Counted from the stretch's first letter, positions 33,600 through 41,189 are shown. The stretch is 64,000 bases of DNA from Fimenecus sp045655645 (GCA_045655645.1 JAZOPS010000047.1:1-64000); one strand, 5' to 3'. Program-made: numbers and translations. Notes: generated by a model not told the origin, from the sequence alone.

Positions 33600-33675
33600 T
33601 GGAGCTGGTGGACGGACTCGAACCCCCGACCTGCTGATTACAAATCAGCTGCTCTACCAACTGAGCTACACCAGC
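33600..33675 (-). tRNA. tRNA-Thr (anticodon TGT)
   Basis: On the minus strand GCUGGUG pairs with CACCAGC; the D stem is GCUC/GAGC, the anticodon arm CUGAU-UUGUAAU-... gives anticodon UGU, and the T arm is GGGGG-UUCGAGU-CCGUC-type. Discriminator U and CCA are encoded. It lies 20 bases upstream of tRNA-Tyr and is probably cotranscribed. Confidence 0.94.
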
Positions 33676-33832
33676 GTCTCAACGCTTGAATATAATATCA
33701 TAACAATTTGAGTTCGTCAAGTCTTTTTTTAAAGTTTTTTAAATTTTTTTGACAAAATTTTTATTCTGTTGATTTTAGTAGATTTTTAGATTAAAATGAA
33801 AATATATTTTTTAAATCAATTAGGTGATATTT

Positions 33833-34687
33833 ATGAAAATTTCAACTGAAATAGATTCAATCGCAATGCATATCGGTGAAGAAAAAGCCGTTGAACTTGT
33901 GGCAAAAACAGGTTTTGATGCTTGGGACTTCTCAATGTTTGAGATGTGTAAAAACGAAAATGGTATTTTAGTCCCAACAGAGCATCCCACAGCACAGAGC
34001 AATTATCTCTCGTTTGCGCGAAAACTTAAGCAAATCGGTCTTGATAACGGAATTATATGCAATCAAGGTCACGCGCCATTCCCAAGCTCACCAAAGAGCA
34101 AAGATTGGTATAAACGCGCCATTGAGTGTCTTGCAGAAGCAGGTGGCGAAATTTTAATAATCCACCCTATGAACGACGGCACACCCGAAGAGAATGCAGA
34201 AATGTATTTTGAACTTTTGCCTTTTGCGAAAGAGCACAATGTAAAAATCGCAACAGAAAATATGTGGAATTGGAAGCGTTTCCATAGACACTCTTCTTTT
34301 GCCGCTTGTGCAACACCTGAAAGTTTTAATGCTCATCTTGACGCAGTAAATGACGAGTCTTTCGTTGCTTGTCTTGATATAGGCCATGCCGAAATGAAGG
34401 GTAGCAATACAAGTGCAGAAGAAATGGTTAGAGCTTTGGGCAGTCGTTTAAAGGCTTTGCATATTCACGATAACGATAAATTGCACGATTCTCATCAGCT
34501 TCCATTTACAATGAATGTGGACTTCGCACCAATTGTGAAAGCACTTAAAGATATTAATTATAATGGCTATTTCACTCTCGAAGCAAGTAGTTATCTTGAA
34601 GATATTAAGAATCCTGATGTCAATAAATGTGTGAAAGACCTTTATGATTCTGCTAAAAAACTTGCAGAAATGTATGAAAGTTTTTAA
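33833..34687 (+). CDS. Sugar phosphate isomerase/epimerase (xylose isomerase-like TIM barrel)
   Basis: This TIM-barrel protein of 284 residues belongs to the AP-endonuclease-2 fold group. Metal-binding residues are seen in 'ILIIHPMNDG', 'KIATENMWNW', 'VACLDIGHAEMKGSNT', 'LKALHIHDNDKLHDSHQLPF' and 'GYFTLEASSYL'. These are typical of sugar or hydroxypyruvate-type isomerases and epimerases. Substrate is unknown; no sugar operon is adjacent. ATG 33833 is chosen because TAGGTGAT lies 7 bases upstream; the GTG nine bases earlier overlaps that site. A small zinc-ribbon gene follows by 12 bases and is probably in the same transcript. Confidence 0.82.
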   Translation: MKISTEIDSIAMHIGEEKAVELVAKTGFDAWDFSMFEMCKNENGILVPTEHPTAQSNYLSFARKLKQIGLDNGIICNQGHAPFPSSPKSKDWYKRAIECLAEAGGEILIIHPMNDGTPEENAEMYFELLPFAKEHNVKIATENMWNWKRFHRHSSFAACATPESFNAHLDAVNDESFVACLDIGHAEMKGSNTSAEEMVRALGSRLKALHIHDNDKLHDSHQLPFTMNVDFAPIVKALKDINYNGYFTLEASSYLEDIKNPDVNKCVKDLYDSAKKLAEMYESF

Positions 34688-34699
34688 GGAGTTAGAGTT

Positions 34700-34921
34700 A
34701 TGAATTGTCCTTATTGTAATAATGAAATGGAAAAAGGAGCTATTGGTCAGCACGATTTAACGCCAATCACTTGGGTTTCAGATGATGTAAAAGAAGACTC
34801 ATTCTTGCCTATACATAAAACAATTAAGCTGACTGCTTTGCTTAAAGGTGGCAGAATGATAACTTATCATTGCGAAAACTGTAAAAAATTCATAATCGAC
34901 GAAAATGATATAGAAAGATAA
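34700..34921 (+). CDS. Small zinc-ribbon protein
   Basis: This 73-residue protein has two CxxC knuckles, 'CPYCNNEMEKG' at the N-terminus and 'YHCENCKKFII' near the C-terminus, which should bind one zinc. It resembles Firmicutes PF20097/DUF6487-type proteins of unknown function. AAGGAG is 9 bases before the ATG. It may bind protein or nucleic acid, but nothing in the context decides this. Confidence 0.7.
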   Translation: MNCPYCNNEMEKGAIGQHDLTPITWVSDDVKEDSFLPIHKTIKLTALLKGGRMITYHCENCKKFIIDENDIER

Positions 34922-34924
34922 ATA

Positions 34925-34950
34925 AAAGACCTTGCAATTGCAAGGTCTTT
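34925..34950. terminator. Perfect 26-bp palindrome, bidirectional terminator
   Basis: AAAGACCTTGCAA / TTGCAAGGTCTTT forms a 13-bp arm palindrome with an A-rich tract on the left and T-rich repeats on the right. It sits between two converging genes. Confidence 0.8.
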
Positions 34951-34974
34951 ACTTTTACTTTTACTTTTACTTTT
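34951..34974. repeat. Six-base tandem repeat (ACTTTT), four units
   Basis: ACTTTT is repeated three times and followed by ACTTTA. The end of the tract forms part of the stop codon of the converging HAD gene (34973-34975). Confidence 0.9.
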
Positions 34975-35746
34975 ACTTTAATATGTCGCCAACACCGTTG
35001 AGGATGTATTTCGGACGATAAGGGAATAAATCAATGTTGTCCATTGATGTAACACCACTGAGCACAAGCACAGTGTCAACATTTGACTCGATACCAGCGA
35101 TAATATCAGTATCCATTCTGTCACCAATGAATGCAATTTCATTACTGTGACAACCAAGTTTGCGAAGTCCGTGACGAAGCATCAATGGGTTAGGCTTGCC
35201 AACAAAATAAGCCTTTTTGCCTGTTGCGATTTCAATAGGAGCAATAAGTGCGCCCGTCGCAGGCATAATTCCTTTTTCAGTAGGACCTGTAATATCGGGG
35301 TTTGTGCCAATGAGTTTTGCACCATTATTTACAAGTTCAATAGCTTTTTCAATTTTCTCAAAACTATATGTTCTTGTTTCGCCCATAACAACATAGTCAG
35401 GGTTAACATCGTTCATATAAATCCCTTGGTCATAAAGAGCCTTTGTGAGTGCCGCTTCACCAATAACATAAGCAGTGCAGCCGGGCTTTTGATTACTCAA
35501 AAATGCGGCAGTAGCCATAGCACTTGTATAGAAATGGTCGGCAGATACTTTGAGTCCCATTCTCTCAAGTTTCATACTCAACTCGTGGGGAGTTCTCTCT
35601 GCACTATTTGTTAAGAAAACGAATTTCTTATCATTGTCTATCATCCAATTGACAAAATCAGCAACACCGTCGAGAATTTTGTTACCGTGATAGATAACAC
35701 CGTCCATATCGCTGATAAAGCCTTTTTTATTTAAAAGATTATCCAT
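34973..35746 (-). CDS. HAD-IIA family (NagD-like) phosphatase
   Basis: This cytoplasmic phosphatase of 257 residues has HAD motif I 'FISDMDGVIYHG' (nucleophile Asp and acid/base Asp), motif II 'FLTNSAERTP', motif III Lys in 'YFVGKPNPLMLRHGL' and motif IV 'AFIGDRMDTDIIAGIESNVDTVLVLSG'. The cap is the large C2a type between motifs II and III. Relatives act on sugar phosphates or nucleoside monophosphates. GGAGGT is 7 bases before the ATG, with a promoter about 55 bases upstream, divergent from hisH. Confidence 0.88.
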   Translation of the reverse strand: MDNLLNKKGFISDMDGVIYHGNKILDGVADFVNWMIDNDKKFVFLTNSAERTPHELSMKLERMGLKVSADHFYTSAMATAAFLSNQKPGCTAYVIGEAALTKALYDQGIYMNDVNPDYVVMGETRTYSFEKIEKAIELVNNGAKLIGTNPDITGPTEKGIMPATGALIAPIEIATGKKAYFVGKPNPLMLRHGLRKLGCHSNEIAFIGDRMDTDIIAGIESNVDTVLVLSGVTSMDNIDLFPYRPKYILNGVGDILK

Positions 35747-35769
35747 AGAATTACCTCCATATATATTTA

Positions 35770-35847
35770 ATTTTAAAGCAAAAACTCTTAAAAGTCAATT
35801 AAAACGAGTAATATACTATTGATTATATCACTTTAATGTGCTAAAAT
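35770..35847. promoter_or_regulatory. Divergent promoters of the HAD gene and hisHF
   Basis: Minus strand: TTGACT (35798-35793) and TAAAAT (35775-35770) with 17 bases between. Plus strand: TTGATT (35819-35824) and TAAAAT (35842-35847) with 17 bases between. No operator-like repeat or T-box was seen. Confidence 0.6.
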
Positions 35848-35877
35848 AATATCATTATTTTTCAAGGAATGACACAA

Positions 35878-36492
35878 ATGATTGCAATTATCGATTACGG
35901 AGCAGGAAATCTGCAAAGTGTAAAAAAAGCATTTGATTTTATCGGTGCCGAAAGTGTGATAACCAATGACCCAAAGGTGATTTTGTCAGCGGACAAAATT
36001 CTTCTTCCCGGCGTTGGCTCATTCGGTGATGCTATGGACTCAATGGAAAAAAACGGACTTGTTGAAACTGTAAAAGAATGTGCATTGAGCGGAAAACCAT
36101 TTTTGGGCATCTGCTTGGGACTTCAACTTCTCTTTGAAGAGTCAGAAGAATCACCGGGCGTTAAAGGTCTTGGCATTTTCAAAGGCAAAATCAAAAAGTT
36201 TTCAAGTGATATGGGGCTCAAAATTCCACATATCGGTTGGAATTCATTAGAGATTAAGCAAAAAGATACTCTCTTTAAAGATATTCCCGAAAATGCTTAT
36301 GTTTATTTTGTTCATTCCTATTATCTTCATGCAGAAGATGAAAACGACATCGCAACCGTGACAAATTACGGCATTGATTTTCATTCTGCCGTTGGTAAAA
36401 ACAATATTTTTGCAACTCAATTCCACCCTGAAAAATCAGGTGATGTTGGCTTGCAGATTTTAAGAAATTTCGCATCAATGGGGGTAGAATAA
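35878..36492 (+). CDS. hisH: Imidazole glycerol phosphate synthase, glutaminase subunit
   Basis: This class I glutamine amidotransferase of 204 residues supplies ammonia to HisF. 'IDYGAGNLQSV' is the HisH N-terminal signature. The nucleophile Cys79 is in 'FLGICLGLQLLFE', and His183 and Glu185 are in 'TQFHPEKSG'. ATG 35878 is chosen over ATG 35869 because AAGGA (35863-35867) is 10 bases from the former and only one from the latter. It overlaps hisF by 1 base (TAATG). No other his gene is in this window. Confidence 0.93.
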   Translation: MIAIIDYGAGNLQSVKKAFDFIGAESVITNDPKVILSADKILLPGVGSFGDAMDSMEKNGLVETVKECALSGKPFLGICLGLQLLFEESEESPGVKGLGIFKGKIKKFSSDMGLKIPHIGWNSLEIKQKDTLFKDIPENAYVYFVHSYYLHAEDENDIATVTNYGIDFHSAVGKNNIFATQFHPEKSGDVGLQILRNFASMGVE

Positions 36493-37247
36493 TGTACGCT
36501 AAAAGAATTATACCTTGTCTTGATGTGAAAAACGGACGAGTTGTAAAAGGCGTCAGCTTTGTCAACATCCGTGATGCAGGTGACCCTGTAGAGTGTGCAA
36601 TTGAATACAATAAAAAAGGTGCTGACGAGTTAGTATTGCTCGACATTACTGCTACTCATGAGGGTAGGGGTACAATGCTCGAGATTGTCCGTCAGGTTGC
36701 CGATAATATCTTTATTCCGTTTACAGTTGGTGGCGGAATAAGAACAGTTGAAGATTTTAAAGAGCTTCTTCGTGCGGGTGCTGACAAAATTTCAGTTAAC
36801 TCTGCTGCTGTGAGAAACCCTAACCTTATTAATGAAGCGGCATATAAATTTGGTAGCCAATGCGTTGTTTGTGCCATTGATGCAAAACGAAACGATAAGG
36901 GTTGGGAAGTTTATCTTAATGGTGGACGAATCCCAACAGGTATTGATGCTGTTAAATGGGCAGAAGAAGCAGTTAAAAGGGGAGCAGGAGAAATTCTACT
37001 TACAAGTATGGATTGCGACGGTCAAAAACAGGGTTATGATAACGATCTTAACCGTGCAGTTTCAGAATGTGTTGGAGTGCCTGTAATCGCATCAGGTGGC
37101 GCTGGCGCAAAATCACATTTCCTTGATGCTTTCAATGAAGGTAAAGCAGATGCAGTGCTCGCTGCATCCCTTTTCCACTTTAACGAAATCCCAATTATGG
37201 ACTTAAAACACTATCTCCGAGACAATGGAATATCAGTTCGTTTATAA
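36492..37247 (+). CDS. hisF: Imidazole glycerol phosphate synthase, cyclase subunit
   Basis: This TIM barrel of 251 residues closes the imidazole ring, giving imidazole glycerol phosphate and AICAR. 'RIIPCLDVKNGRVVKGV' has the catalytic Asp at the start of the barrel, 'TVGGGIRTVEDF' and 'VIASGGAGA' are the two phosphate sites, and 'ITATHEGRGT' contacts the product region. 'LTSMDCDGQKQGYD' contains the second catalytic Asp. It is immediately downstream of hisH and ends before a strong hairpin. A histidine role is the simplest reading. Confidence 0.95.
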   Translation: MYAKRIIPCLDVKNGRVVKGVSFVNIRDAGDPVECAIEYNKKGADELVLLDITATHEGRGTMLEIVRQVADNIFIPFTVGGGIRTVEDFKELLRAGADKISVNSAAVRNPNLINEAAYKFGSQCVVCAIDAKRNDKGWEVYLNGGRIPTGIDAVKWAEEAVKRGAGEILLTSMDCDGQKQGYDNDLNRAVSECVGVPVIASGGAGAKSHFLDAFNEGKADAVLAASLFHFNEIPIMDLKHYLRDNGISVRL

Positions 37248-37250
37248 AGT

Positions 37251-37264
37251 GTAAAACGCAAAAT
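37251..37264 (+). repeat. Short heptamer repeat, two clear units
   Basis: GTAAAAC and GCAAAAT stand in tandem, followed by a weaker GTAAATG. They precede a GTAGGGG palindrome, the same pairing as at 6275/6349. Confidence 0.45.
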
Positions 37265-37280
37265 GTAAATGTATGAAAAA

Positions 37281-37318
37281 GTAGGGGACGATGCCCACAT
37301 CGTCCCTTTTTATTTTAT
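37281..37318 (+). terminator. GTAGGGG palindrome acting as hisHF terminator
   Basis: GGGACGATG-ccca-CATCGTCCC is followed by TTTTTATTTTATT. The leading 13-mer GTAGGGGACGATG repeats exactly at 6350-6362, so a dispersed repeat appears to have been used as terminator. Confidence 0.8.
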
Positions 37319-37322
37319 TCTA

Positions 37323-37361
37323 TTGACATTCTATTAGAATTATGTTAGAATTCTAATAGAA
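37323..37361 (+). promoter_or_regulatory. Promoter embedded in a 13-bp inverted repeat
   Basis: The -35 TTGACA (37323-37328) and -10 TAGAAT (37346-37351) are 17 bases apart. A perfect inverted repeat, TTCTATTAGAATT-atgttag-AATTCTAATAGAA (37329-37361), fills the spacer and covers the -10 and start site. A dimeric repressor binding there would shut the promoter completely. Confidence 0.8.
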
Positions 37362-37387
37362 AACATATAAAAAGGAGATAGAATTCT

Positions 37388-37735
37388 ATGAATTACGAGA
37401 AAATTATAGTTGAGTTATTGTCAAGAATTCAGGTTTTAGAAGAAAAAGTAGATGCTTTAATGGAACAACAAGAAAACAAAAAGAAAAATGGGGGAGAAAA
37501 AATGACAACAGAACAAATCCGTGAGTATATTAAAGAACTTAAAAGAAAAGCAAGAGCATCTGGTAAAGAAACTCTTGTTTTAAGGTCGGGAGACATTCAT
37601 AAAGATTTAAACCTTAAAGATACTATGCCATCTGTTTGTAATGCTATGAGACAGTGTATGAATTTTGGAGATGTTGTTTTGCATACAACCCCAAGTGGAA
37701 ATTCATCTACAATAGAAATTGAATATAAATTATAA
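37388..37735 (+). CDS. Small coiled-coil protein, possible DNA-binding autoregulator
   Basis: I know no assigned function for this 115-residue protein. Residues 1-30 form a leucine-rich heptad helix ('LLSRIQVLEEKVDALMEQQ') fit for dimerisation. After a Lys/Gly-rich link, residues 39-115 form a basic domain: 'EQIREYIKELKRKARASGKETLVLRSGDIHKDL' looks like helix-strand-turn, then 'MPSVCNAMRQCMNFGDVVLHTTPSG' like a winged-helix element ending in a beta hairpin. An internal AUG (residue 39) has its own GGGGGAG ribosome binding site, so a second, shorter product starting at 37502 is possible. The inverted repeat over the promoter suggests that this protein represses its own gene. Confidence 0.6.
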   Translation: MNYEKIIVELLSRIQVLEEKVDALMEQQENKKKNGGEKMTTEQIREYIKELKRKARASGKETLVLRSGDIHKDLNLKDTMPSVCNAMRQCMNFGDVVLHTTPSGNSSTIEIEYKL

Positions 37736-37750
37736 TAGTAGGTGAGCGTA

Positions 37751-37849
37751 ATGACGAGAAATATTAAAAGGGGAAGAAAAACCGGACTTTTTGTTGGTGG
37801 TGTATTGTTTGGATTAGTTCGTGGTATATTCTTTAAAAATAAATATTGA
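37751..37849 (+). CDS. 32-residue single-span membrane miniprotein
   Basis: ATG 37751 follows TAGGTGAG closely and lies 16 bases after the preceding stop, in one transcript. The sequence has a basic head (MTRNIKRGRK), one Gly-rich hydrophobic helix ('TGLFVGGVLFGLVRGIFF') and a basic tail. 'KTGLFVGGVLFG' looks like the N-terminus of Firmicutes DUF6110-type small proteins but is only about half their length. It could be a genuine small membrane regulator, a toxin-like peptide or a truncated relic. Confidence 0.5.
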   Translation: MTRNIKRGRKTGLFVGGVLFGLVRGIFFKNKY

Positions 37850-37857
37850 TAACTAAA

Positions 37858-37886
37858 AACGGCGAGGGTAACCTCGCCGTTAATTT
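37858..37886 (+). terminator. Intrinsic terminator
   Basis: AACGGCGAGG-gtaa-CCTCGCCGTT, a perfect 10-bp stem with a GNRA-like loop, then AATTTT. Confidence 0.85.
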
Positions 37887-37910
37887 TGCGCTTCGTGTTT
37901 TGCATTTTGC
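37883..37910 (-). repeat. Heptamer array, four units
   Basis: On the minus strand GCAAAAT, GCAAAAC, ACGAAGC and GCAAAAT are in tandem. It lies between a terminator and the stop of the nitroreductase gene. Confidence 0.65.
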
Positions 37911-37912
37911 AC

Positions 37913-38440
37913 TTATTCAATCACTTCACAAACATCTGTGAGTGGTTTTCTAACCTTATTTCTCGGTGCTTCATCTGCAGAATATCCGGTTGCGATAACA
38001 AGTCTTATTTTATCTTCAATGCCGAAATATTCACGGACTTTGTCTTCTTCAACCATACCGATAATGCAAGTGCCAAGACCTAAATCTGCTGCTTGCAAGC
38101 AATAATGTGCAACTGAAAGACCAATATCATTTTGTGCCCATCTCTGCTTGTCTTTAACCTTTTCTTCAACGAAAGGCTTAAGTGTAGCGGGTTGTTCAGT
38201 AACGATAGCGAATGCAGGACAATTCTGCACGAATTTGTTAGCGCCGTTTGGCTGAATACAATCTCTTATTTTTTCTGCATTTTCTCCACCATTTATAATA
38301 TAATATTTCCAAGGCTGTGAGTTGCAAGCAGATGGTGAAAGTCTTGCTGCGTCAACACATTTAATGAGCAAATCTGTGCTAACAGGCTCACCGTTGTAGT
38401 TTCTGCAACTTTCTCTTTTTAAAATAAGTTCACTAAACAT
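37913..38440 (-). CDS. Nitroreductase family protein
   Basis: This FMN-dependent oxidoreductase of 175 residues is a short member of the family. 'RESCRNYNGEPVSTDLL' carries the FMN-phosphate Arg residues, 'SPSACNSQPWKYYIIN' the second flavin contact, and 'DIGLSVAHYCLQAADLGLGTCIIGM' the central helix and dimer region. Length and order fit the 'SagB/nitroreductase-like' Firmicutes proteins. Electron acceptors are not known. It is monocistronic and divergent from pncB. Confidence 0.88.
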   Translation of the reverse strand: MFSELILKRESCRNYNGEPVSTDLLIKCVDAARLSPSACNSQPWKYYIINGGENAEKIRDCIQPNGANKFVQNCPAFAIVTEQPATLKPFVEEKVKDKQRWAQNDIGLSVAHYCLQAADLGLGTCIIGMVEEDKVREYFGIEDKIRLVIATGYSADEAPRNKVRKPLTDVCEVIE

Positions 38441-38512
38441 AAATATTTCTCCTAAAATTATTATAAACTAATTATATACTAAAAATATCATATCTTCAAT
38501 AACAATTTATTA

Positions 38513-38541
38513 TAGACTTTTTTACATATATTTGTTAAAAT
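38513..38541 (+). promoter_or_regulatory. Probable promoter of pncB-ppa
   Basis: TAGACT (38513-38518) and TAAAAT (38536-38541) are 17 bases apart, 19 bases upstream of the pncB ATG. Confidence 0.45.
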
Positions 38542-38559
38542 AATAAAAGGTGATTATAT

Positions 38560-40002
38560 ATGAAAAGAAATCTTTCATTGATGACAGAGCTTTATGAATT
38601 AACAATGGCAAACGGCTTTTTAGAAAACGGAAAAGCCGACGAAATTGCATATTTTGACTTGTTCTTTAGAAAAGTGCCCGATAACGGTGGCTTTGCAGTA
38701 TTTGCAGGTCTTTCACAGATAATTGAATATGTTAAAAATCTCTCTTTCACAGAAGACGATTTGAGCTTTCTTCGTGATAATGGAATTTCAGAAGAATTTA
38801 TTGAATATCTTCGTGATTTTAAGTTTCGATGTGACATCTGGTCTGTACCAGAAGGTACACCAATTTTCCCAAATGAACCCGTTGTCAAAGTGCGCGGCCC
38901 AATTATCCAAGCACAGCTTATTGAAACAATCTTACTTGTTTGTATGAACTCTCAAAGCCTTATTGCTACAAAGGCAAATAGATTTGTCCGTGCAGCAAAG
39001 GGCACAGCGGTTGCTGAATTCGGCACTCGTCGTGCAACAAGCTTTGACTCGGCTTATTATGGCTCTCGTGCGGCTTTTATTGGTGGATGCATCGGTACAT
39101 CGGGTGTGTCGCAAGGTAAAGATTTCAAAATTCCAACAATGAATGCAATGATTCACAGCTGGGTGCAGATGTTTGACTCTGAATATGAAGCGTTTTGTGA
39201 ATATGCAAAACTTTATCCCGATGATTGCTCACTTGTGATTGATACTTATGACACTCTTAAAAGTGGTGTTCCAAATGCAATCAAGGCATTTGATGATGTG
39301 CTCAAACCAATGGGCAAACGCCCTGCGGGTGTGCGAATTGACTCGGGTGATATTACTTATCTTTCAAAGAAAGTTCGCAAAATGCTTGATGAAGCGGGCT
39401 ATCCCGATTGTAACATTATCGCGTCAAATTCACTTGACGAATATATTATCAACGACATGATTTTGCAAGGTGCAAAGGTTGATTGCTTTGTGGTTGGTGA
39501 ACGCCTTATCAACTCTGCATCATCACCACTTTTCAGCGGTGTTTATAAACTTTGTGCAACAGAAAAGAATGGTGAAATTATTCCAAAAATCAACTTGTCA
39601 GAGAATGTTAGCAAAATCACAACACCACATTCAAAAATGCTCTATCGTCTTTTTGACTGTGACACAGGCAAGGCTATCGCTGATGTTTTGACTCTCGAAA
39701 ACGAAGAAATCGACGAAAGCAAGCCTTATACACTCTTTGACCCTGACTTTACATGGAAACGCAAAGAAGTTGAAAACTTTGTTGCGAGAAAGTTACTTGT
39801 TCCTGTTTTCGTGAAAGGCGAGTGTGTTTATAAAGAACCATCACTTGACGAAATTCGTGATTATTGTTCTGAACAGATTGATAATTTGTGGGAAGAAGTT
39901 AAACGATTTGAAAATCCACACACTTATTATGTTGACTTGTCCGAAGACCTTTGGAGAGTCAGAAAAGAACTCATTGAAGAACATAAAGGAGTTAAGAAAT
40001 AA
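38560..40002 (+). CDS. pncB: Nicotinate phosphoribosyltransferase
   Basis: This enzyme of 480 residues makes nicotinate mononucleotide from nicotinate and PRPP, driven by ATP. 'LMTELYELTMANGFLENGKAD' is the N-terminal signature. 'AEFGTRRATSFDSAYYGSRAAFIGGCIGTSGV' holds the phosphorylated-His/substrate region in the long Firmicutes form, and 'GVRIDSGDITYLSKKVRKMLD' and 'IIASNSLDEYII' are PRPP-site blocks. Ribosome binding site AAAGGTG lies 7-8 bases before the ATG. It shares TAATG with ppa, so the pyrophosphate it releases is removed by the next gene's product. Confidence 0.94.
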   Translation: MKRNLSLMTELYELTMANGFLENGKADEIAYFDLFFRKVPDNGGFAVFAGLSQIIEYVKNLSFTEDDLSFLRDNGISEEFIEYLRDFKFRCDIWSVPEGTPIFPNEPVVKVRGPIIQAQLIETILLVCMNSQSLIATKANRFVRAAKGTAVAEFGTRRATSFDSAYYGSRAAFIGGCIGTSGVSQGKDFKIPTMNAMIHSWVQMFDSEYEAFCEYAKLYPDDCSLVIDTYDTLKSGVPNAIKAFDDVLKPMGKRPAGVRIDSGDITYLSKKVRKMLDEAGYPDCNIIASNSLDEYIINDMILQGAKVDCFVVGERLINSASSPLFSGVYKLCATEKNGEIIPKINLSENVSKITTPHSKMLYRLFDCDTGKAIADVLTLENEEIDESKPYTLFDPDFTWKRKEVENFVARKLLVPVFVKGECVYKEPSLDEIRDYCSEQIDNLWEEVKRFENPHTYYVDLSEDLWRVRKELIEEHKGVKK

Positions 40003-40529
40003 TGAATATCTGGCACGATATTGATGCATCAAGAATAACAAGAAAAGACTTTGAAGCAGTAATTGAAATTTCAAAGGGTAGCAAAATGAAATATGAGTTA
40101 GATAAAGAAACAGGTCTTTTGAAGCTCGACCGTGTTCTTCACACATCAACTCACTATCCTGCAAACTATGGCTTTATTCCAAAGACTTATGCAGATGACA
40201 ATGACCCGTTGGATGTTCTTGTGCTTTGTACTGAACAAATTGAACCAATGGCTCTTGTACGCTGTTATCCAATCGGTGTAATTTCTATGATTGATGGTGG
40301 CCACGCAGACGATAAGATTATCGCAATTCCTTTTGGTGACCCAACTTATAACGAATATAAGGACATTAGCCAGCTTCCAAAACACAAATTTGACGAAATG
40401 ATACACTTTTTTAAGGTGTATAAAATGCTTGAAAATAAAGATACGGCTATCGATGAGGCAAAGGGTGCTTTGGCAGCAGTTGAAATCATTGAAGATGCAA
40501 TCGAAGGCTATAAAAAGAAATTTGGATAA
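40002..40529 (+). CDS. ppa: Inorganic pyrophosphatase (family I)
   Basis: This soluble enzyme of 175 residues splits pyrophosphate to phosphate. 'KMKYELDKETGLLKLDRVLHTSTHYPANYGFIPKTYADDNDPLDVLVL' contains the metal-binding Asp residues of the family I signature DxDPxD, and 'MIDGGHADDKIIAIPFGDP' adds the other active-site Asp and Lys. It is translationally coupled to pncB, which pulls nicotinate salvage forward. Many Clostridia use family II or membrane pyrophosphatases, so a family I enzyme here is worth noting but not rare. Confidence 0.95.
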   Translation: MNIWHDIDASRITRKDFEAVIEISKGSKMKYELDKETGLLKLDRVLHTSTHYPANYGFIPKTYADDNDPLDVLVLCTEQIEPMALVRCYPIGVISMIDGGHADDKIIAIPFGDPTYNEYKDISQLPKHKFDEMIHFFKVYKMLENKDTAIDEAKGALAAVEIIEDAIEGYKKKFG

Positions 40530-40545
40530 TTAAATATTTTAACAA

Positions 40546-40582
40546 AAAACACTCTATTCTTTAAGGAATAGGGTGTTTTTTT
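40546..40582 (+). terminator. Intrinsic terminator of pncB-ppa
   Basis: AACACTCTATTC / GAATAGGGTGTT with one G-U pair and a run of seven T. Confidence 0.9.
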
Positions 40583-40652
40583 ATTATTTTTTACTTCGTC
40601 ATATTTGACAAAATTTGACAGAAAATTTTGGTAATAGATTATAAAAAAACTA

Positions 40653-40681
40653 TTGATTTTTTATATTATATGTATTATAAT
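40653..40681 (+). promoter_or_regulatory. Promoter of the dcw cluster
   Basis: TTGATT (40653-40658) and TATAAT (40676-40681) with a 17-base spacer, about 90 bases before mraZ. Confidence 0.7.
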
Positions 40682-40688
40682 AACTCGT

Positions 40689-40730
40689 GTGGTGAGAAAA
40701 TGCACCCAAAATTCATAAAAGTGGTGAAAA
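40689..40730 (+). promoter_or_regulatory. Candidate MraZ binding boxes
   Basis: GTGGTGAGAAAA (40689-40700) and GTGGTGAAAA (40721-40730) are direct repeats 32 bases apart, about three helical turns. MraZ is known to bind GTGG-type direct repeats in its own promoter, and these lie just after the -10, where binding would repress the cluster. Confidence 0.65.
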
Positions 40731-40772
40731 TCTTAAAAATTAACTAAGATTTGGAAGGAGTGAAAATTTAAT

Positions 40773-41177
40773 ATGGCATTTAATAGCACGTATTTCCATA
40801 GCCTTGATGCAAAAAACAGAATTTTCATTCCTGCAAAATTCCGTGACCAGCTTGGCGAAGAGTTTGTTATCTTCAAGGGTGGCGAAAAGTGTTTGTATGT
40901 TTACACAAAAGAAACCTTTGAAAAAATCAGCGAACAGTTCATCAATCACCCAAACCGTGAAGTGCAAAGAGCATTCTTCAGTCAGGTTGTTGAAGTAGCT
41001 CCTGATAAACAGGGTAGAGCAACTCTTACAGCAGACCAAGTCGAACATGCAGATTTAACAAAAGATGTTGCGATTATCGGTGCAGGTCAAAGAATTGAAA
41101 TCTGGGCAACAGAAAACTTTAAAGCAGATGTTAAACCACTTCACGAACTCATCAACTTTGATGACTTCCACTTCTAA
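40773..41177 (+). CDS. mraZ: Transcriptional regulator MraZ
   Basis: This protein of 134 residues has two AbrB-like swapped-hairpin repeats: 'HSLDAKNRIFIPAKFRDQLGEEFVI' (about 9-33) and 'VEVAPDKQGRATLTADQVEHADLTKDVAIIGAGQRIEIW' (about 70-110). Both carry the DxxGR/xIP-type DNA-binding motif. It forms ring oligomers and represses the dcw cluster it heads. AAGGAG is 12 bases before the ATG, slightly far. Boxes for its own binding are seen upstream. Confidence 0.94.
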   Translation: MAFNSTYFHSLDAKNRIFIPAKFRDQLGEEFVIFKGGEKCLYVYTKETFEKISEQFINHPNREVQRAFFSQVVEVAPDKQGRATLTADQVEHADLTKDVAIIGAGQRIEIWATENFKADVKPLHELINFDDFHF

Positions 41178-41189
41178 TTGGAGAACATT

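Noticed and set aside
34951..34974. Phase-variable microsatellite at the 3' end of the HAD gene
   Set aside because: Units are 6 bases, so changes would keep the frame, and the tract lies over the stop codon after a complete domain.
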